A DNA stretch of 64,000 bases from Microbacterium tenebrionis (GTDB lineage Bacteria > Actinomycetota > Actinomycetes > Actinomycetales > Microbacteriaceae). Shown one piece after another: positions 43,936-55,243 of this stretch. A program made the position numbers and the translations under genes. The stretch spans positions 1-64,000 of the forward strand of contig NZ_CAHJXQ010000008.1 in the NCBI RefSeq assembly GCF_903645325.1, written 5' to 3'. The notes beneath the pieces were generated by a model. That model made no database searches. It had not been told where the DNA came from and saw only the letters and a program-made list of their open reading frames with translations. Each line of letters begins with the position of its first letter. The first letter of the stretch is position 1.

Positions 43936-44370
43936 TCCCTGAGCCCGTCGAAGGGTTGACAGCGGGCATCGGCATCCCCTTAAATGCCGCTCTGCACATG
44001 TGGATAACTTGTGGATGAATGCGGTCCGCGTTCGGGACGGATGTGTGCGGATCCCGGCATACTGTGGATAACTCGGTCAGAAGCGGATGCTGCGCCACCG
44101 CCGTATTCACGCGGATTCCTCACCGATTCCACATGTCACACCCGTGTAGTTCCCTACGGAATGCTGATATCCACCGACTTATCCACAGTATCCACAGCTG
44201 TTAACACCGTTAAGAACTCAATCCTCTGAAGACGGCATCCCATCACCTCGAAGCGCGGTCGGGTGTGCGGAAACGGGCCGTATGGCGCATGTGCGCTCTG
44301 GGGCTACGATGGGAACCCCTGAGGTGGGTCACGCCGCTCAGGTCATGTCATTCACGACGAGGGAGAGCCC
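43936..44370. other. oriC: Probable oriC: dnaA-dnaN intergenic region
   Basis: 435 bases with DnaA boxes TGTGGATAA at 43999 and 44063 (minus orientation), TTATCCACA at 44179 (plus), and one-mismatch sites at 44010 (TGTGGATGA) and 44188 (GTATCCACA). The last two plus-orientation sites are close together and are followed by AT-rich GTTAACACCGTTAAGAACTC, a plausible unwinding element. Position, box cluster and flanking genes match actinobacterial origins. A 19-bp palindromic repeat abuts the dnaA stop. Confidence 0.85.
43937..43955. repeat. 19-bp palindromic repeat after dnaA
   Basis: CCCTGAGCCCGTCGAAGGG, a single-base variant of the sites at 30062 and 59917. It begins two bases after the dnaA stop. 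Confidence 0.75.
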
Positions 44371-45513
44371 GTGAGGTTTCAGGTAGGCCGCGATGTCTTC
44401 AGCGAAGCAGTGTCGTTCGTGGTCAAGCTGCTCCCGCAGCGCAATCCTCAGCCGATCCTGGCCGGTGTGCTCATCGAAGCCGGTGACGGCGGACTGACCC
44501 TCTCGGCGTTCGACTACGAAGCATCCGCTCGCACGACCATCGAGGCGAGCATCGAGACGCCCGGCACCATCCTCGTCCACGGCCGTCTGCTCTCCGACAT
44601 CGCCAGCCGCCTGCCGAACGCACCGATCGACATCGCCGTCGAGGACGACGGCGGCATCGCCGTGACGTGCGGATCCGCCCGCTTCACCCTCGCTGCGATG
44701 CCCGTCGAGGAGTACCCGTCGATCCCCGAAGTCTCCGGTTCGTCCGGTGTCGTCCCGGCCGACGACTTCGGCACCGCGATCGCGCAGGTCGGCTTCGCGG
44801 CATCCCGCGATGACGTGACCCCCGTCCTCACCGGCGTGCAGCTCGAGGTCTCGGGCCAGAGCCTGAGCCTGGTCGCCACCGACCGCTACCGCGTGTCGCT
44901 GCGCGACGTCCCGTGGGACGGCGAGGAGTCCGAGCAGACCGCGCTCGTCCCCGCCCGCACTCTGACCGAGGTCGGCAAGACGTTCGGTCACGCCGGAACG
45001 ATCCAGGTCGCGTTCTCCGGCACCGGCGACCGCGAGATCATCGCCTTCACCGCCGGCAACAAGACCGTGACCTCGCTGCTGATCAAGGGCAACTTTCCGC
45101 CCGTCCGCCGGCTGTTCCCCGAGCAGACCGACCACTACGCGGTCGTGAACACCGCCGATCTCATCGAGGCCGTGCGCCGCGTCTCGCTCGTGCTCGACCG
45201 TGCCGCTCCGCTGCGGTTCACGTTCAGCTCCGACAGCGTGACGATGGATGCCTCGGGCAGCGAGCAGGCCCGCGCATCCGAGTCGGTCGATGCGCACCTC
45301 TCCGGCGGCGACGATGTGACGCTCGGCCTGAACCCGCAGTACCTGACCGAGGCACTCGGCGCGGTCAAGAGCGAGTTCGTCCGCGTCACGTTCACCTCGA
45401 GCGACAACGCGAACAAGCTCAGCCCCGTGCTGATCACGAGCCAGACCTCTGTCGACCAGGCGGGTTCGGACTCGTTCAAGTACCTGCTGCAGCCCAACCT
45501 CCTCCTCCGCTGA
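44371..45513 (+). CDS. dnaN: DNA polymerase III sliding clamp (beta subunit)
   Basis: A 380-residue protein with the three-fold repeated clamp architecture. It opens MRFQVGRDVFSEAVSFVVKL, contains LLSDIASRLPN, ATDRYRVSLRDVPW and GNFPPVRRLFPEQ, and ends with PVLITS...YLLQPNLLLR. It encircles DNA and tethers polymerase III. GTG start with GGGAG upstream; length is typical. Confidence 0.97.
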   Translation: MRFQVGRDVFSEAVSFVVKLLPQRNPQPILAGVLIEAGDGGLTLSAFDYEASARTTIEASIETPGTILVHGRLLSDIASRLPNAPIDIAVEDDGGIAVTCGSARFTLAAMPVEEYPSIPEVSGSSGVVPADDFGTAIAQVGFAASRDDVTPVLTGVQLEVSGQSLSLVATDRYRVSLRDVPWDGEESEQTALVPARTLTEVGKTFGHAGTIQVAFSGTGDREIIAFTAGNKTVTSLLIKGNFPPVRRLFPEQTDHYAVVNTADLIEAVRRVSLVLDRAAPLRFTFSSDSVTMDASGSEQARASESVDAHLSGGDDVTLGLNPQYLTEALGAVKSEFVRVTFTSSDNANKLSPVLITSQTSVDQAGSDSFKYLLQPNLLLR

Positions 45514-45558
45514 CCGTTCGAGAGGATCAGGGACGATTCCCCTGTCCCACCCCCGAAG

Positions 45559-45564
45559 TAGGCT
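45559..45564 (+). promoter_or_regulatory. Putative -10 box (TAGGCT) of recF
   Basis: TAnnnT hexamer six bases before the GTG at 45571; suggests recF has its own leaderless transcript besides read-through from dnaN. Confidence 0.45.
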
Positions 45565-45570
45565 GAACCC

Positions 45571-46758
45571 GTGATCGTGGAGCACCTGAATCTGGTCGAC
45601 TTCCGCAATTACGCGACCGCCGATCTCACTCTCCTCCCCGGACCGAACGTCCTTGTCGGCCGCAACGGTCAGGGCAAGACGAATCTCGCCGAGGCGGTCG
45701 TCTTCCTCGCGACGCTCGGCTCCCACCGGGTTTCGGCGGATGCGCCGATGGTGCGCGACGGTCAGGATTTCGCCGTCATCCGTGCACGTCTCTCGGTCGG
45801 CGAGCGCCGGGTCCTCACCGAGGTGCAGATCAACCGGCAGGGGTCGAACAAGGCGCGCATCAACGGCTCGCCGTCGAAGACGAGCGAACTCCCCCGCTAC
45901 GCGCATGTCGTGCTGTTCGCTCCGGAAGACCTGCAGATCGTCCGCGGCGACCCGTCGTCGCGCCGGCGCTTCGCCGACCAGCTGCTCATCCAGCGCACTC
46001 CGCGCATGGCGGCGGTTCTCGGCGACTACGACCGTGTGCTCAAGCAGCGCACGGCGCTGTTGAAGTCGGCTCGCGCCCGCGGCATCCGCGGCGACGCGCT
46101 CACGACGCTCGACGTGTGGGACGACAAGCTCGTCGCGCTCGGCTCCGAGATCATCGAGGCACGGATGCGTCTGGCGTCCGATCTGCAGCAGCCGCTGGCG
46201 GATGCCTACACGGCGATCGCCGGGGCCGACCACAGTCCCGAGCTCGAATGGGCACTGTCCGTGCGCGGCGGCGACCCGGAGGAGGGCGAGGTCGAGGCAT
46301 CCGATTCGCGCGGCGCACTGGCGGATCAGTTCCGCGCGGCGCTGCAGGCGAAGCGCACACAGGAGCTCGACCGGGGGCTCACCCTCGTCGGGCCGCACCG
46401 CGACGATCTGCTGCTGCGGGTCCGCGGTCTTCCCGTGAAGGGGTACGCCTCGCACGGCGAGTCCTGGTCGGTCGCGCTGGCGCTGCGTCTGGCATCCGCC
46501 GAGCTGCTGAGGGCCGAGTCCCCCGCCGGCGACCCGGTGCTCATCCTCGACGACGTGTTCGCCGAGCTCGACGCGGATCGGCGTCAGCGCCTGGCGAGCC
46601 TCACAGCCGGGTACGAGCAGGTCATCGTCACCGCCGCGGTCGAGGAGGACATCCCCGAACCCCTGCACCGGCACGTCGTCCGCATCCATGCGGGTACGAT
46701 CAGCGACGACCGCGCGAGCGACGAGCGCACGACGGACGACGGGGAGGAGACGCCGTGA
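45571..46758 (+). CDS. recF: DNA replication/repair protein RecF
   Basis: A 395-residue SMC-like ATPase that helps load RecA at gaps. Walker A GRNGQGKTNLAEAV (about residues 30-43), signature-type segment with 'ASHGESWSVALALRLA' and Walker B LILDDVFAELD are present. Starts MIVEHLNLVDFRNY, as RecF proteins do. The C-terminal 20 residues are an acidic extension. The TGA overlaps the GTG of the next gene. Confidence 0.95.
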   Translation: MIVEHLNLVDFRNYATADLTLLPGPNVLVGRNGQGKTNLAEAVVFLATLGSHRVSADAPMVRDGQDFAVIRARLSVGERRVLTEVQINRQGSNKARINGSPSKTSELPRYAHVVLFAPEDLQIVRGDPSSRRRFADQLLIQRTPRMAAVLGDYDRVLKQRTALLKSARARGIRGDALTTLDVWDDKLVALGSEIIEARMRLASDLQQPLADAYTAIAGADHSPELEWALSVRGGDPEEGEVEASDSRGALADQFRAALQAKRTQELDRGLTLVGPHRDDLLLRVRGLPVKGYASHGESWSVALALRLASAELLRAESPAGDPVLILDDVFAELDADRRQRLASLTAGYEQVIVTAAVEEDIPEPLHRHVVRIHAGTISDDRASDERTTDDGEETP

Positions 46759-47240
46759 CGGATGCCGACACCCCAGAGACCGTCGCGACCTACCTCCGGC
46801 TGCGCGGTCTCCAGCCGAGTTCGAAGAGCTGGAAGCGCAAGCGCCGCATCCGCGACGACGACGAGAACGCGCCGTTCACCCCCGGTCGTGATCCGGGAGC
46901 CCTCGGTGCCGTGCTCGACAAGCTCAGCCGCGAGTCCGGATGGGACATCACGCTGGCCCGTGAGGACCTCGTCCGGCAGTGGGCGGATCTCGCCGGTGCC
47001 GACACCGCGAAGCACTCCGAACCGGTGTCGCTTTCGAACGGGATGCTGACCGTGAAGTGCGATTCGACGGCCTGGGCGAAGAACCTGCAGTTCATGCGAG
47101 CGACCATCCTGACCGAGATCGGACGACGCTATCCGCAGGCGGGTGTCGAGAACCTCCGCTTCATCGGTCCGGACGTCCCTTCTTGGAAATGGGGGCCCAG
47201 AGCCGTCCCAGGGCGGGGTCCGCGCGATACCTACGGGTAG
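46755..47240 (+). CDS. dciA: DUF721 protein, DciA-type helicase loader
   Basis: A 161-residue DUF721 protein in the conserved recF-gyrB interval. The domain (about residues 55-140) has LSRESGWDITLAREDLVRQW, 'LSNGMLTVKCDSTAWAKNL' and NLRFIGPDVP. DciA is the ancestral bacterial loader/activator of the DnaB helicase. A basic KSWKRKRRIRDDD stretch precedes the domain. GTG start overlaps the recF stop by four bases. Confidence 0.9.
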   Translation: MTDADTPETVATYLRLRGLQPSSKSWKRKRRIRDDDENAPFTPGRDPGALGAVLDKLSRESGWDITLAREDLVRQWADLAGADTAKHSEPVSLSNGMLTVKCDSTAWAKNLQFMRATILTEIGRRYPQAGVENLRFIGPDVPSWKWGPRAVPGRGPRDTYG

Positions 47241-47320
47241 GACACCACAGAAGGGGTCCAGATCGATTTCAGGGCCACACGCGGCCGTTCAGCGCGATGA
47301 AGCGGGTCTGATGAGGGTAG

Positions 47321-49405
<2,085 letters not shown>

Positions 49406-49433
49406 CGCCGACGGCGCCGACGGAAAGAAACAC

Positions 49434-52016
49434 ATGACTGACGACATTTCGACAGGCTCAATGACCGGCCCCGAGGGGCACGAGCACGGCAAGATCGACC
49501 AGGTCGACCTGCAGTCCGAGATGCAGCGCAGCTATCTCGACTACGCCATGGCCGTCATCGTCGGCCGTGCGCTGCCCGATGTGCGCGACGGCCTCAAGCC
49601 CGTGCACCGCCGCGTGATCTACGGCATGTACGACGGCGGATACCGGCCCGACAAGTCGTTCTCGAAGTGCGCCCGCGTCGTCGGCGAGGTCATGGGTCAG
49701 TACCACCCGCACGGCGACACGGCGATCTACGACACCCTCGTGCGCCTCGTGCAGCCGTGGGCGCTGCGCTATCCGCTGGCCCTCGGGCAGGGCAACTTCG
49801 GCTCACCGGGCAACATGGGCGCCGCCGCCCCCCGGTACACCGAGACGAAGATGGCTCCGCTCGCGCTCGAGATGGTGCGCGACATCGAAGAGGAGACCGT
49901 CGACTTCTCGCCGAACTACGACGGCCAGACCCAGGAGCCCGACGTCTTGCCGGCGCGGTTCCCGAACCTGCTCGTCAACGGGTCCGTCGGCATCGCGGTC
50001 GGCATGGCGACGAACATCCCTCCGCACAACCTGCGGGAAGTGGCGGATGCCGCGCTGTGGGCGCTGGACAACCCCGAGCTTCCGCGCGAGGAGCTCCTCG
50101 AGGGCCTGATCAAGCGAGTCCCCGGTCCCGACTTCCCGACCGGGGCGCAGATCCTCGGCACGAAGGGCATCCACGAGGCCTATCGCACCGGCCGCGGGTC
50201 GATCACGATGCGAGCGGTCGTCGACGTCGAGGAGATCCAGGGCCGCACGTGCCTGGTGATCACCGAGCTGCCCTACCAGGTCAACCCCGACAACCTCGCC
50301 GTGAAGATCGGCGACCTCGCTCGTGAAGGCAAGGTCACCGGTATCGCCGACATCCGCGACGAGACCAGTGACCGCACCGGTCAGCGGATCGTCGTCGTCC
50401 TCAAGCGCGACGCCGTCGCCAAGGTCGTGCTGAACAACCTGTACAAGCACACCCAGCTGCAGGACAACTTCGGCGCCAACATGCTCGCGATCGTCGACGG
50501 CGTGCCGCGCACCCTGGCGCTGGACGGCTTCATCGCCAACTGGATCACGCACCAGATCGACGTCATCGTGCGGCGCACGATCTTCCGTCTGCGCGAGGCC
50601 GAGAAGCGCATGCACATCCTGCGCGCCTACCTCAAGGCGCTCGACGCACTCGACGAGGTCATCGCGCTGATCCGCCGCTCTCCCACCCCTCAAGAGGCGA
50701 ACGAGGGTCTGCAGAAGCTGCTCGACATCGACGAGGGTCAGGCCGACGCGATCCTGCAGATGCAGCTGCGCCGTCTGGCCGCTCTCGAGCGTCAGAAGAT
50801 CATCGACGAGGCCGACGCGCTCGAGATCAAGATCGCCGATTTCAAGGCGATCCTCGCCGACGAGTCGCGTCAGCGCGCCATCATCCGCGCAGAGCTCACC
50901 GAGATCGTCGACCGCTTCGGCGACGAGCGCCGCACGCACATCCTGCACGGCTTCGACGGCGACGTGTCGATGGAAGACCTCATCGCCGAGGAGGAGATGG
51001 TCGTCACCGTCACCCGCGACGGCTACATCAAGCGCACCCGCAGCGACAACTACCGCTCGCAGCACCGCGGCGGCAAGGGCGTCAAGGGCGCCCAGCTGCG
51101 TGCCGACGACATCGTCGAGCACTTCTTCGTCACGACGACCCACCACTGGCTGCTGGTCTTCACCGACAAGGGCCGGGTCTACCGCACCAAGACGTACGAG
51201 ATCCCCGAGGCCGGCCGCGACGCGAAGGGCACGCACGTCGCGAACCTGCTCGCGCTGCAGCCCGACGAGGGCATCGCGCAGATCCTCGATCTGTCCGGCT
51301 ACGACGACGCGGACTACCTCGTGCTCGCGACGCGCGACGGTCTGGTGAAGAAGACGCGCCTGAGCGAGTACGACACCAACCGCCAGGGCGGCGTCATCGC
51401 GATCCGACTGCGCGAGGACGACGAACTCGTCAGCGCCATGATCGTGGACGCCACCGACGACATCCTGCTCATCAGCCGCAAGGGCATGTCGGTCCGCTTC
51501 CAGGCGACGGATGCCGCGCTGCGGCCGATCGGCCGCGCGACCGCGGGTGTCACCGGCATGAAGTTCAAGGGCGACGACCGGCTGCTGTCGGCATCCGTCG
51601 CCGCACCCGAGGGCTTCGTGTTCACTGTGACCGACGGCGGGTACGCCAAGCGCACCGAGGTCGAGCAGTACCGCGTGCAGAACCGCGGTGGATACGGCAT
51701 CAAGGTGGCCAAGCTCAACGACGATCGGGGGGTCCTGGCGGGCGGTCTGATCGTCAGCGAGGACGACGAGGTCTTGGTGGTTCTCTCCAGTGGCAAGGTG
51801 GTACGCTCTGCCGTGGCCGAGGTGCCCGCGAAGGGTCGAGACACCATGGGTGTGCTCTTCGCCCGCACGTCCGAGAAGGACCGCATCCTCGCTATCGCCC
51901 GCAACGGAGAGCGGGGCCTCGACGACGACGAGGCGGAGGCGGCGACAGAGAACGACGCCCCCGAGACGGCCACGGCCCCCGAAACGAACCCGAGCCCTGA
52001 GGAAGCAGACGCATGA
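49434..52016 (+). CDS. gyrA: DNA gyrase subunit A
   Basis: An 860-residue cutting subunit. The quinolone-contact region reads [20 protein letters not shown] with Thr at the E. coli Ser83 position and Asp at the Asp87 position. The catalytic tyrosine lies in [14 protein letters not shown] (about residue 136). The C-terminal domain has the GyrA-box-like [12 protein letters not shown] and ends in an acidic Glu/Ala tail. ATG 49434 ([12 protein letters not shown]) is the start; codons 5-11 are made from a copy of a dispersed DNA repeat. DUF3566 overlaps its stop. Confidence 0.97.
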   Translation: MTDDISTGSMTGPEGHEHGKIDQVDLQSEMQRSYLDYAMAVIVGRALPDVRDGLKPVHRRVIYGMYDGGYRPDKSFSKCARVVGEVMGQYHPHGDTAIYDTLVRLVQPWALRYPLALGQGNFGSPGNMGAAAPRYTETKMAPLALEMVRDIEEETVDFSPNYDGQTQEPDVLPARFPNLLVNGSVGIAVGMATNIPPHNLREVADAALWALDNPELPREELLEGLIKRVPGPDFPTGAQILGTKGIHEAYRTGRGSITMRAVVDVEEIQGRTCLVITELPYQVNPDNLAVKIGDLAREGKVTGIADIRDETSDRTGQRIVVVLKRDAVAKVVLNNLYKHTQLQDNFGANMLAIVDGVPRTLALDGFIANWITHQIDVIVRRTIFRLREAEKRMHILRAYLKALDALDEVIALIRRSPTPQEANEGLQKLLDIDEGQADAILQMQLRRLAALERQKIIDEADALEIKIADFKAILADESRQRAIIRAELTEIVDRFGDERRTHILHGFDGDVSMEDLIAEEEMVVTVTRDGYIKRTRSDNYRSQHRGGKGVKGAQLRADDIVEHFFVTTTHHWLLVFTDKGRVYRTKTYEIPEAGRDAKGTHVANLLALQPDEGIAQILDLSGYDDADYLVLATRDGLVKKTRLSEYDTNRQGGVIAIRLREDDELVSAMIVDATDDILLISRKGMSVRFQATDAALRPIGRATAGVTGMKFKGDDRLLSASVAAPEGFVFTVTDGGYAKRTEVEQYRVQNRGGYGIKVAKLNDDRGVLAGGLIVSEDDEVLVVLSSGKVVRSAVAEVPAKGRDTMGVLFARTSEKDRILAIARNGERGLDDDEAEAATENDAPETATAPETNPSPEEADA
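49447..49468. repeat. Dispersed repeat inside the gyrA start region
   Basis: The stretch contains TTCGACAGGCTCA, the 13-base core of the repeat at 30062, followed by ATGACCGG. It encodes gyrA residues 5-11. Confidence 0.55.
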
Positions 52017-52419
52017 GCACAGTAGCCGACAGGCTGGCGAAGAAGTCCACGCGCAAGACCGGTGGAAAGCAGGTCCGCCTGCGCCTGGTCTATGTCGATT
52101 TCTGGTCGGCGGTGAAGCTCTCGTTCCTGGCAGCGGTTGCGATGGCCATCGTCACGATGGTGTCGTTCTTCCTCATCTACCTGGTTCTCCAGACCACGGG
52201 TCTGCTCGCCGGTGCGGATGACTTCGTCGGCCAGATCACCGACAACTCGGTCTCGCTCGCCTCGCTGATGGGCCTGCCCCAGGTCATGGCGTTCGCTGCC
52301 GTGGTCTCGATCCTCAACCTCATCGTGTTCACGGTGCTCGGCGCTGTCGTCGCCGGCATCTACAACCTGGCGGTGAAGGTGACCGGCGGCCTGCTCGTCG
52401 GCTTCATGTCCAACTGTGA
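52013..52419 (+). CDS. DUF3566 membrane protein, stop codon apparently lost
   Basis: The conserved actinobacterial protein after gyrA (Rv0007 position). A basic N-terminus ([20 protein letters not shown]) is followed by helices at about residues 32-60 and 85-125. Homologues end soon after the last helix, here at GFMSN (residue 134). No stop follows: the frame continues through the terminator and antisense across the next gene to 53212. A TGA lies one frame away at 52417-52419, so a one-base loss near 52415 would explain it. The ATG overlaps the gyrA stop. Function unknown; linked to the envelope by context. Confidence 0.8.
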
Positions 52420-52425
52420 AACCTC

Positions 52426-52459
52426 ACGAACGGCGGATGCTCCGGCATCCGCCGTTCGT
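52426..52459. terminator. Bidirectional hairpin terminator
   Basis: Fifteen perfect pairs (arms 52426-52440 and 52445-52459) around TCCG, between the convergent DUF3566 and VIT genes. Confidence 0.8.
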
Positions 52460-52474
52460 CGTCTCTGGCGCCGA

Positions 52475-53188
52475 TCAGGCCACGCCCGACGTGCCCAGCA
52501 GGGTGCCGATGGCCCAGGTGACCGCGAGTGCCAGCGCGCCGCCGCCGACGAGGCGGATCGATGCGCGAAGACGGGACGCACCGCCGATCCCTGCCGAGAT
52601 CGCACCGGTCGCCGCGAGTGCGACGAGCACAGCGACGAACGTCACCGGAATCCGCCACTCCACGGGCGGCAGGAGGATCGCCAGCAGCGGCAGCAGGGCG
52701 CCGATCGTGAACGAGATCGCCGACGAGATCGCGGCGTCCCAGGGGTTCACGAGGTCGTCCTGATCGATCCCCAGCTCCACCTCGAGGTGAGCGGCCAGAG
52801 CATCGTGCTCGGTGAGCTCGACAGCGACCTGGCGCGCGGTGTCCTCGCTGAGTCCCCGTTGTCGGTAGAGCTCGGTGAGTTCGTCGAGCTCTTCTTCGGG
52901 GAGCGTCTCGAGCTCCTCGCGCTCCTTCTCGATGAGCGCGCGTTCGGAGTCGCGCTGGCTGCTCACCGACACGTACTCCCCGAGCGCCATCGAGATCGCG
53001 CCGCCGACGAGGCCGGCGACGCCCGCCAGCAGCACGGGCGCCTTGGCGGGGGTGGCGCCGGCGACCCCGACCACGAGGGATGCCACGGACCCGATGCCGT
53101 CGTTCGCGCCGAGGACGCCGGCGCGGAGCCAGTTCAGCCTCTGGCCGAGGCCGGCGCCATGGGGTTCATTCGGATGTTTATCGCTCAC
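52475..53188 (-). CDS. VIT1/CCC1 family iron/manganese transporter
   Basis: A 237-residue membrane protein. The family-defining first segment LNWLRAGVLGANDGIGSVA (about residues 19-37) is followed by VGVAGA and GGAISMALGEYVSVSSQRD. A long charged cytoplasmic loop ('ELETLPEEELDELTELYRQRG') holds the metal-binding glutamates. Three further helices follow. It would export or sequester Fe(II) or Mn(II). I use GTG 53188 (MSDKHPNEPH), which matches the usual family start; the frame opens at 53206. Single gene, convergent with DUF3566. Confidence 0.9.
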   Translation of the reverse strand: MSDKHPNEPHGAGLGQRLNWLRAGVLGANDGIGSVASLVVGVAGATPAKAPVLLAGVAGLVGGAISMALGEYVSVSSQRDSERALIEKEREELETLPEEELDELTELYRQRGLSEDTARQVAVELTEHDALAAHLEVELGIDQDDLVNPWDAAISSAISFTIGALLPLLAILLPPVEWRIPVTFVAVLVALAATGAISAGIGGASRLRASIRLVGGGALALAVTWAIGTLLGTSGVA

Positions 53189-53270
53189 TCCACCATGATG
53201 GCGCACGGGTAGGGAAAACCCGACCGCAGCTCTCGGGATGACTCGGTGTCGGCGACCCCGGACCCCCGCC

Positions 53271-53276
53271 TACCTT
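53271..53276 (+). promoter_or_regulatory. Putative -10 box (TACCTT) of the two-component operon
   Basis: TAnnnT hexamer six bases before the ATG at 53283; suggests a leaderless operon mRNA. Confidence 0.45.
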
Positions 53277-53282
53277 TGAGGC

Positions 53283-54572
53283 ATGACCACTCAGACCGTC
53301 CCTCCCGCGTCGCCGGTTCCGCCCGCGGCGCCTGCCCCGGCGAAGACTCCGCCGCTGCGCATCCTGATGACCGTCCTGCATCTGGCAGGGCTCGGCGTCA
53401 TCGGCGCATTCGCCCTCACGATGCTCTCGGGGCTGCTGGGCCTGGGGCTCGGCCTCATCCTCGTCGTCGGTGTCGGACTGCTCTTCCTTGTCGGCTTCGT
53501 GTACCTCTTCTACGCGACCGCATGGTTCGAGGTCGCCCGCGCCAGCAGCCTGTACCGTCTCGATCTTCCTCCGCTGCGCTGGCGCGGCAGCCCGCACACC
53601 GGTTTCGGCGGGTGGCTGCACTCGCTGTGGCGGCAGCTGATCGACGGGCGCACGTGGCGCGCGATCGCGAACTTCGTCATCGCGTGCATCATGGGTGCGA
53701 TCGTCCTGCGCCTGTTCGAGGGCATGATCCGCTCGGCCATCGCGGCTTTCGCGCCCCTCACGGGCGCCGAGACGGTCACCATCCCGTTCTTCGGGGCGGA
53801 GACGGCCATCGGCTGGGCACCGGTGCTCGGTGCGATCGGCGTGGTGGTGTCTGCTGCGGCGATCGTGGGTCTGGCGCTGCTGCACCGTGTGCTGACCCGG
53901 GCGATCGTCGTCGCGAACCGCGAGGCCGAGCTCACCGAGCAGGTGCGCACGACCAGTGCGCAGCGCGAGGGCGCCGTCCGCGCGGCCGATGTCGAGCGCA
54001 CCCGCATCGAGCGCGACCTGCACGACGGCGTCCAGCCTCGGCTGGTCTCGGTCGGAATGACGCTCGGGCTCGCCCAGCAGAAGATCGACACGGACCCGGA
54101 TGCCGCCAAGCAGCTGATCGGCGAGGCGCACACCTCGACGAAGGCGGCGATCACGGAGCTGCGGCAGCTCGCCCGCGGCATCCATGCGTCCGTGCTCGAT
54201 GACCGGGGACTGGATGCCGCGCTCTCCGCTCTCGCCAGCAGGTCGCACATCCCCGTGAGCCTCGACGTGCGCATGAATGGGCGGTGCAGCCGGGATGCCG
54301 AGGCGGCCGTGTACTTCTCGATCGCCGAGTCGCTGACCAACGCCGCCAAGCACTCGCGGGCGAGCGAATGCCGGGTCGTGGTGCGGCTCCGCGAAGGCGG
54401 AACGCTCTGGGCGCGGGTCGAGGACAACGGCATGGGCGGCGCGCAGGTGCAGCCCGGCGGGGGACTCGACGGGGTGTCGAACCGGGTGCTCGCGGCCGGC
54501 GGCACCTTCCGGCTGGACAGCCCGCAGGGCGGTCCGACGTCTCTGGAGGTGAGCGTGCCATGCGCATCCTGA
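53283..54572 (+). CDS. Sensor histidine kinase (HisKA_3 type)
   Basis: A 429-residue membrane kinase. A Pro-rich start is followed by a membrane sensor domain with helices at about residues 28-50, 53-78, 128-150 and 178-200; the segment YATAWFEVARASSLYRLDLP resembles the putative-sensor domain of actinobacterial kinases. The dimerisation helix carries the phospho-accepting histidine in ERDLHDGVQPRLVS (about 246). The ATPase part has SLTNAAKHS (N box) and VEDNGMGG (D box). It overlaps the response regulator by 13 bases. Signal unknown. Confidence 0.9.
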   Translation: MTTQTVPPASPVPPAAPAPAKTPPLRILMTVLHLAGLGVIGAFALTMLSGLLGLGLGLILVVGVGLLFLVGFVYLFYATAWFEVARASSLYRLDLPPLRWRGSPHTGFGGWLHSLWRQLIDGRTWRAIANFVIACIMGAIVLRLFEGMIRSAIAAFAPLTGAETVTIPFFGAETAIGWAPVLGAIGVVVSAAAIVGLALLHRVLTRAIVVANREAELTEQVRTTSAQREGAVRAADVERTRIERDLHDGVQPRLVSVGMTLGLAQQKIDTDPDAAKQLIGEAHTSTKAAITELRQLARGIHASVLDDRGLDAALSALASRSHIPVSLDVRMNGRCSRDAEAAVYFSIAESLTNAAKHSRASECRVVVRLREGGTLWARVEDNGMGGAQVQPGGGLDGVSNRVLAAGGTFRLDSPQGGPTSLEVSVPCAS

Positions 54573-55243
54573 TCTGCGAGGACTCGGTCCTCCTTCGCGA
54601 AGGGCTCGTCAGGCTCCTCGAGGATTCCGGTCACACCGTTGTCGCGGCTCTCGCCGACACCGAGACGCTGACCGAGGCGGTGCGGACCACGAACCCCGAG
54701 CTCTGCATCCTTGATGTGCGCCTCCCTCCGACGTTCACCGACGAGGGCATCCGCGCAGCGCTCGGACTGCGGGCCACGCATCCTGACCTTCCTCTGCTGG
54801 TGCTCTCGCAGTACGTCGAGGAGCGGTACGCCAGCGACCTCATCGCAGCACAGGGAGGTCCGCTCGGCTACCTGCTGAAGGATCGGGTGGCGGACGTGGC
54901 CGAGTTCGTGGCGTGCGTGGAGCGGATCGCCGAGGGGGCGACGGTGCTCGACCCCGAGGTCGTGGCCCAGCTGCTCACGCGTCGAAACCGCGATGATCGG
55001 ATGCTGCAGCTGACGGAGCGCGAACGGACCGTGCTCGCCCTGATCGCCGAGGGCAAGTCGAACCAGGCGATCGCCGGGCTCCTGTTCCTCTCCGAGGCGA
55101 GCGTCGAGAAGAACATCACCTCCATCTTCCAGAAGCTGGGCTTCGAACAGGACGAGTCGGGCAACCGGCGCGTGCTCGCAGCACTGGCGCACATCGAGAA
55201 TTCGGGCGGAAGCGCGCCCACGCAGACAGGAGCAGAACGATGA
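54560..55243 (+). CDS. LuxR-family response regulator (NarL type)
   Basis: A 227-residue regulator paired with the upstream kinase. Receiver domain: acidic pair ED at residues 7-8, phosphorylated Asp in CILDVRLPP (about 52) and lysine in YLLKDRV. The LuxR helix-turn-helix reads LTERERTVLALIAEGKSNQA and SVEKNITSIFQKLG. The gene overlaps both neighbours, so kinase, regulator and the DUF4097 protein form one unit. Targets unknown, probably envelope stress given the third gene. Confidence 0.93.
   Translation: MRILICEDSVLLREGLVRLLEDSGHTVVAALADTETLTEAVRTTNPELCILDVRLPPTFTDEGIRAALGLRATHPDLPLLVLSQYVEERYASDLIAAQGGPLGYLLKDRVADVAEFVACVERIAEGATVLDPEVVAQLLTRRNRDDRMLQLTERERTVLALIAEGKSNQAIAGLLFLSEASVEKNITSIFQKLGFEQDESGNRRVLAALAHIENSGGSAPTQTGAER

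Noticed and set aside
44338..46689. A 783-residue minus-strand open frame across dnaN and recF
   Set aside because: dnaN and recF are certain on the plus strand; the antisense frame has no domain.
49690..49760. Quinolone-resistance mutation in GyrA
   Set aside because: Thr at the Ser83 position and Asp at the Asp87 position are within normal variation for the family; no resistance can be claimed.
52013..53212. A 399-residue DUF3566 fusion
   Set aside because: Everything after residue 134 is antisense to the VIT transporter gene and crosses a perfect terminator hairpin; a lost stop is the simpler reading.
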